The notes under the pieces are model-generated. The model had not been told where the DNA came from. It saw only the letters and a program-made list of their open reading frames with translations, and did no database searches. 45,151 nucleotides of DNA from an uncultured Gammaproteobacteria bacterium. GTDB taxonomy: Bacteria > Pseudomonadota > Gammaproteobacteria > Arenicellales > JAANXG01. The stretch spans positions 7,518-52,668 of the forward strand of contig CAMYMN010000034.1 of the NCBI GenBank assembly GCA_947259395.1, given 5' to 3'. The translations under genes and the position numbers were made by a program. Of this stretch, positions 42,322 through 45,151 are shown piece by piece. How positions within the stretch are numbered: position 1 is the stretch's first letter; each line of letters opens with the position of its first letter.

Positions 42322-42425
42322 CTGAACCGAGGGAAAATTTTCGGGACACGCCGTGAATACGTCCGTGTAGGCTCGGCGCCAGCCTCCCTGCTGGCGACGG
42401 TCCCGTAAATTTTCCCTCGGTTCAG
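42322..42425. repeat. Family B element copy 4
   Basis: This is the cleanest copy. CTGAACCGAGGGAAAATTTT at the left pairs with AAATTTTCCCTCGGTTCAG at the right, and GGCGCCAGCCTCCCTGCTGG forms the inner hairpin. It lies 28 bp after copy 3 in the same orientation. Confidence 0.85.
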
Positions 42426-42620
42426 TAGTTATACAAGCTCGTCACGATATTGCGGATTAGAGCCGCTCCCAAAGATGTCATCCTGAGGGGGGACGACGCT
42501 TGTCCCCGCGCAGCAGGGGGAAGAATCTCATCCGGTATAGACAACTCGCTATGCGAGATAGCTGGGAGCAACATAAAGATTAGGGTGAAACTCCAAAAAT
42601 TGAGAGTCCGGGCCCAACTT

Positions 42621-43382
42621 CTAGTCGCTTTTCTTATCGTCAGCGATGCCCTTGATCATGCTCAGCATTTCGATGGGAAATGGAAAGAAGATTGTCTGGT
42701 TCTGCTCGTGAGACATATCGATCATGGTCTGCAGGTAGCGCAGCGTGATGGCGTGCGGTTCGCCACGTAATACCCCCGCGGCTTCGGTCAATTTGTGGGA
42801 CGCCTGCAGCTCACCCTCGGCGCTGATTATTTTTGCGCGCCGCATCCGTTCCGCTTCTGCCTGCTTGGCGATGGCGCGGATCATGCTCTCATCGAGGTCT
42901 ACGTGTTTGATCTCAACATTGGCCACCTTGATTCCCCAGGCGTCGGTTTGCTTGTCCAGGATCACTTGAATGTCCGAATTGAGCTTCTCCCGTTCCGACA
43001 ACATCTCGTCCAGTTCGTGTTGCCCGAGCACCGACCGCAGGGTGGTTTGGGCCAGTTGACTGGTAGCGGTGTGAAATTGTTCCACCTGAATGACCGCCCG
43101 CTCGGGATCAACCACCCGGTAATAGACCACCGCGTTCACTTTAACCGAGACGTTATCGCGCGAGATGACGTCCTGGGTCGGTACGTCCAGTACCCGGGTG
43201 CGCAGGTCGATGCGCACCATTTGCTGAATTGGGGGAACAACGATGATGAGGCCCGGTCCTTTGACTGTCTGAAAACGTCCCAGGAAAAAGATCACGCCGC
43301 GTTCGTATTCACGCAGGATCTTGATGACAAAAAAGATGATGACAACAATGGCAGCCAGGATCGGGACGATATATACACTCAT
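42621..43382 (-). CDS. Slipin (stomatin/SPFH membrane protein)
   Basis: The 253-residue protein has one N-terminal membrane segment ([19 protein letters not shown]) and then an SPFH domain: [59 protein letters not shown] and [20 protein letters not shown]. The C-terminal helix carries [10 protein letters not shown]. Slipins form oligomeric membrane platforms and are usually clipped by the NfeD protease encoded with them. Its start lies 3 bp from the nfeD stop, so the two are cotranscribed. Confidence 0.95.
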   Translation of the reverse strand: MSVYIVPILAAIVVIIFFVIKILREYERGVIFFLGRFQTVKGPGLIIVVPPIQQMVRIDLRTRVLDVPTQDVISRDNVSVKVNAVVYYRVVDPERAVIQVEQFHTATSQLAQTTLRSVLGQHELDEMLSEREKLNSDIQVILDKQTDAWGIKVANVEIKHVDLDESMIRAIAKQAEAERMRRAKIISAEGELQASHKLTEAAGVLRGEPHAITLRYLQTMIDMSHEQNQTIFFPFPIEMLSMIKGIADDKKSD

Positions 43383-43385
43383 GAT

Positions 43386-44769
43386 TTACTCCTCATTCGC
43401 TAGCGGTTCCACCAGCAGGGTCAGTCCCTGCATATCATACACTTTGACTTGTTGTCCCTGATCTACAGGGTCCTTGCTGTGCGCCTCCCATAATTCTCCA
43501 TGGACCCGGATTTGACCGACGTCGTCGAAAGCGGCGGTCGCCTCGCCGACGCTGCCAATCATCTGCTCCTTGCCGCTGACCACCGGTTTACTGCGTTGTT
43601 TGATTGCCAAGGATACAAGTGCGAATACGAATAAGGCGGTAAAAATCGCAACAACAACGATCAGCGGCATGGATATTCGAAACGCCTCGATCTCGGTGTC
43701 GATGAGAATCATCGAGCCGATCACGAACGCAACCGCACCGCCGATCCCCAGAATCCCGAAACTCGGCGCGAACAGCTCGGCAACCATGCAACGCAACGCC
43801 CGCGTAATCCACCGGCAGCACATGAAACGCGTACAGCGCCAACAGGATGCAGATGCCTCCTACGACCCCCGGGAAGATACTTCCTGGGTTGGAGAGCTCA
43901 AAGAACAATCCGTAGATCCCTAGCAACATGAGGATATACGCGACATTGGGATTGGTGATGACGGCGAGCAGCCGGTTGCGCCAGTCGGGTTCCAGGGTTT
44001 CGATCATCATACCGGTGGTATGCAGCGTGAGCGTTTTCTCGTCCACGATGACCTTACGGCCATCCAGCTGCTTCAACAAATCGTCTACGTCCTTTGCGAT
44101 CAGATCAATCACACCTTCATCGAGCGCGTCCTCGGCGGTGAGACTGACGCCTTCACGCACCGCCTTTTCCGCCCACTCGGCGTTACGTCCATACAGTTTA
44201 GCGAGTCCGCGGATGTAGGCCACGGCATCGTTGACGATCTTTCGTTCCATGGCGCCGCCCTCCACGGCGTCGTCCTTTTTTTCCTTTTCTTTGTCTTCCT
44301 TGTCCTTTGATTCCGGTGGTTTCGGCGTCCCCAATCCCCCGGGGGACAGTTTGACCGGCGTGGCGGCCCCCAGATTAGTGGCGGGGGCCATAGCTGCCAC
44401 ATGGCTGGCGTACATCATATAGGTACCGGCGCTGGCGGCCCGCGAACCCGCTGGCGACACATAGGAGACCACCGGGACCGGGCTCGCGAGGATGTGCTTG
44501 ATAATCTCGCGCATCGAGGTGTCGAGCCCCCCCGGCGTGTTCATACGAATAATCAGCAGCTGGGCATTTTCTTCCTCGGCCCTGCGTATCCCGCGAATCA
44601 AAAAATCACTGGTGGCGGGGCCGATGATGCCGTCGAGTTCGAGCAACAACGCGCGACCCTCGTCGGCTTTGAGCGAAACCGCCGAAAACAGCAACATCAG
44701 CGACCACGCAGCGGTGATCCCCGCGGCGTAGACGCCGCATTTGTAGCCCGCTTGTTTCATGAACTTCAT
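43386..44769 (-). pseudogene. nfeD: NfeD-family membrane serine protease, frameshifted
   Basis: The first frame (from 44769) encodes a signal/anchor and the ClpP-like protease domain: LELDGIIGPATSDFLIRGI, RMNTPGGLDTSMREII, SYVSPAGSRAASAGTYMMYA with the Ser of ASAG, then membrane helices. At about 43789 VLPVDYAGVAL is followed by out-of-frame sequence. The other frame resumes MVAELFAPSFGILGIGG and continues through helices and the OB-like NfeD domain (EQMIGSVGEATAAFDD, VHGELWEAHSKDP) to 43386. Family members have about seven more residues (ALxLLGxAL) at the junction, so about 20 nt seem deleted. Real decay and assembly error are both possible. It lies with the slipin gene, its usual partner. 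Confidence 0.88.
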
Positions 44770-44790
44770 GACACGCTTATTGTACTGCGA

Positions 44791-44874
44791 GAAAAGGGGT
44801 CGGTGACGATTTTCGACCTAAAATCGAGCAAACACTTTGATAGATCCGACAAAAATCGTCACCGACCCCTTTTC
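44791..44874. repeat. Long inverted repeat of the AAAA-GGGGTC class
   Basis: GAAAAGGGGTCGGTGACGAT-TTT (44791-44813) has a perfect 23-bp complement at 44852-44874, separated by 38 bp. The inner part CGATTTT (44807-44813) can instead pair with AAAATCG (44820-44826), so two exclusive hairpins exist. It fills the gap between the SDR gene end and the nfeD start (both minus) and could terminate or attenuate. Confidence 0.75.
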
Positions 44875-44878
44875 GGGA

Positions 44879-45151
44879 TCACGGTGCAGTGTTCATGGTA
44901 CGTACATCGACAAAGCTGCCGCTGGGAAAGTCTTTGAGCTTTGGGATCACTTGCACCAACCGATGTGCCGCCGCCCGCGGTGTGGGCATGCTGTCGGTAC
45001 CGCGGGCGTCTCGCAATTTTTGCACCGATGGGTATTGATCGACATCGACTTCATCGGGATTGCACAGATGATCCTGCATTGCGGTGTCGACCAACCCCGG
45101 CGCCAGCGCGCACAGATGGGTGTCCGAATATTCAAGAGCGTATAATTGGTT
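44879..45151 (-). CDS. Short-chain dehydrogenase, 3' end only
   Basis: The partial gene runs in from the window edge. Its C-terminal 90 codons read YALEYSDTHLCALAPGLVDT, which is the SDR segment after the active site (PGxVDT), followed by MQDHLCNPDEVDVDQYPSVQ, PTPRAAAHRLVQVIP and GSFVDVRTMN. This matches sepiapterin-reductase-like SDRs (Benzil reductase group). The NAD(P) site and catalytic YxxxK lie outside the window. Confidence 0.8.
   Translation of the reverse strand, partial: NQLYALEYSDTHLCALAPGLVDTAMQDHLCNPDEVDVDQYPSVQKLRDARGTDSMPTPRAAAHRLVQVIPKLKDFPSGSFVDVRTMNTAP

Larger units (their letters stand above)
42144..42620. other. Intergenic repeat region
   Basis: No gene is present. It holds the tandem family B copies (42192-42293 and 42322-42425), a GTCATCCTGAG unit with CTTGTCCCCGCGCAGCAGGG and GAATCTCATCC (about 42478-42530), and spacer sequence. 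The slipin gene's 3' end lies at 42621. Confidence 0.7.

Overview
The window looks like a chromosomal segment of a gammaproteobacterium. DsbB, MazG, BipA/TypA, QueD, a DksA-type zinc protein, DUF4124, TpsB and DsrC-like proteins fit that group. A DsrC-family protein and many periplasmic redox or metal proteins suggest a sulfur- or metal-exposed lifestyle, but the species cannot be named from this window. No rRNA, tRNA, CRISPR array, transposase or phage gene was recognised.

Layout. 1-3.4 kb: DUF2130 protein, NYN-LOTUS protein, rhodanese, GIY-YIG protein. 3.6-9.6 kb: a CHASE2-PAS-GGDEF-EAL protein and a secreted FecR protein on the minus strand, divergent from a TpsB outer-membrane transporter. 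9.9-16.3 kb: dsbB, a frameshifted queD-like gene, a DksA-like protein, a HAMP-GGDEF cyclase, glyoxalase I, a cold-shock protein and a small RRM protein. 16.3-20 kb: a methyltransferase with a secretion signal, a His-rich Spy/CpxP protein, and typA broken by a short deletion that removes the G4 motif. 20-26.3 kb: a fused Fe-S/molybdopterin oxidoreductase, then a cupredoxin and polytopic membrane protein divergent from a secreted beta-propeller. 26.3-34.8 kb: CDP-alcohol phosphatidyltransferase, aldo/keto reductase, DUF4124, MazG, YjbQ, an FHA-membrane-trypsin protein, a YghO-like acetyltransferase, a second NYN protein, and a DsrC-like protein lacking its terminal cysteine. 35-45 kb: M14 carboxypeptidase, DUF2892 plus DUF3365 haem protein, OsmC-like protein, TGS GTPase, ADP-ribosylglycohydrolase plus phosphodiesterase, slipin plus a broken nfeD, and the 3' end of an SDR gene.

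The strongest unexplained structure is a set of non-autonomous palindromic repeats. Family A has 22-bp terminal inverted repeats (3527, 12100, 33136, and a degraded copy at 17814). Family B is about 104 bp with long terminal stems and an inner hairpin (19935, 31962, 34391 reversed, 42192, 42322). A third group consists of GTCATCC-type repeats, and a fourth of AAAAGGGGTC inverted repeats. Several repeats sit exactly on gene ends: one supplies the stop of the CHASE2 gene, one encodes the last 22 residues of the GGDEF protein, and the acetyltransferase gene lies between a family A copy touching its start codon and a broken family B copy that forms its stop.

Four genes (fecR-like, queD-like, typA, nfeD) carry frameshifts. 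Two of these look like deletions of about 20-22 nt. They may be real decay or assembly errors, and raw reads would decide.
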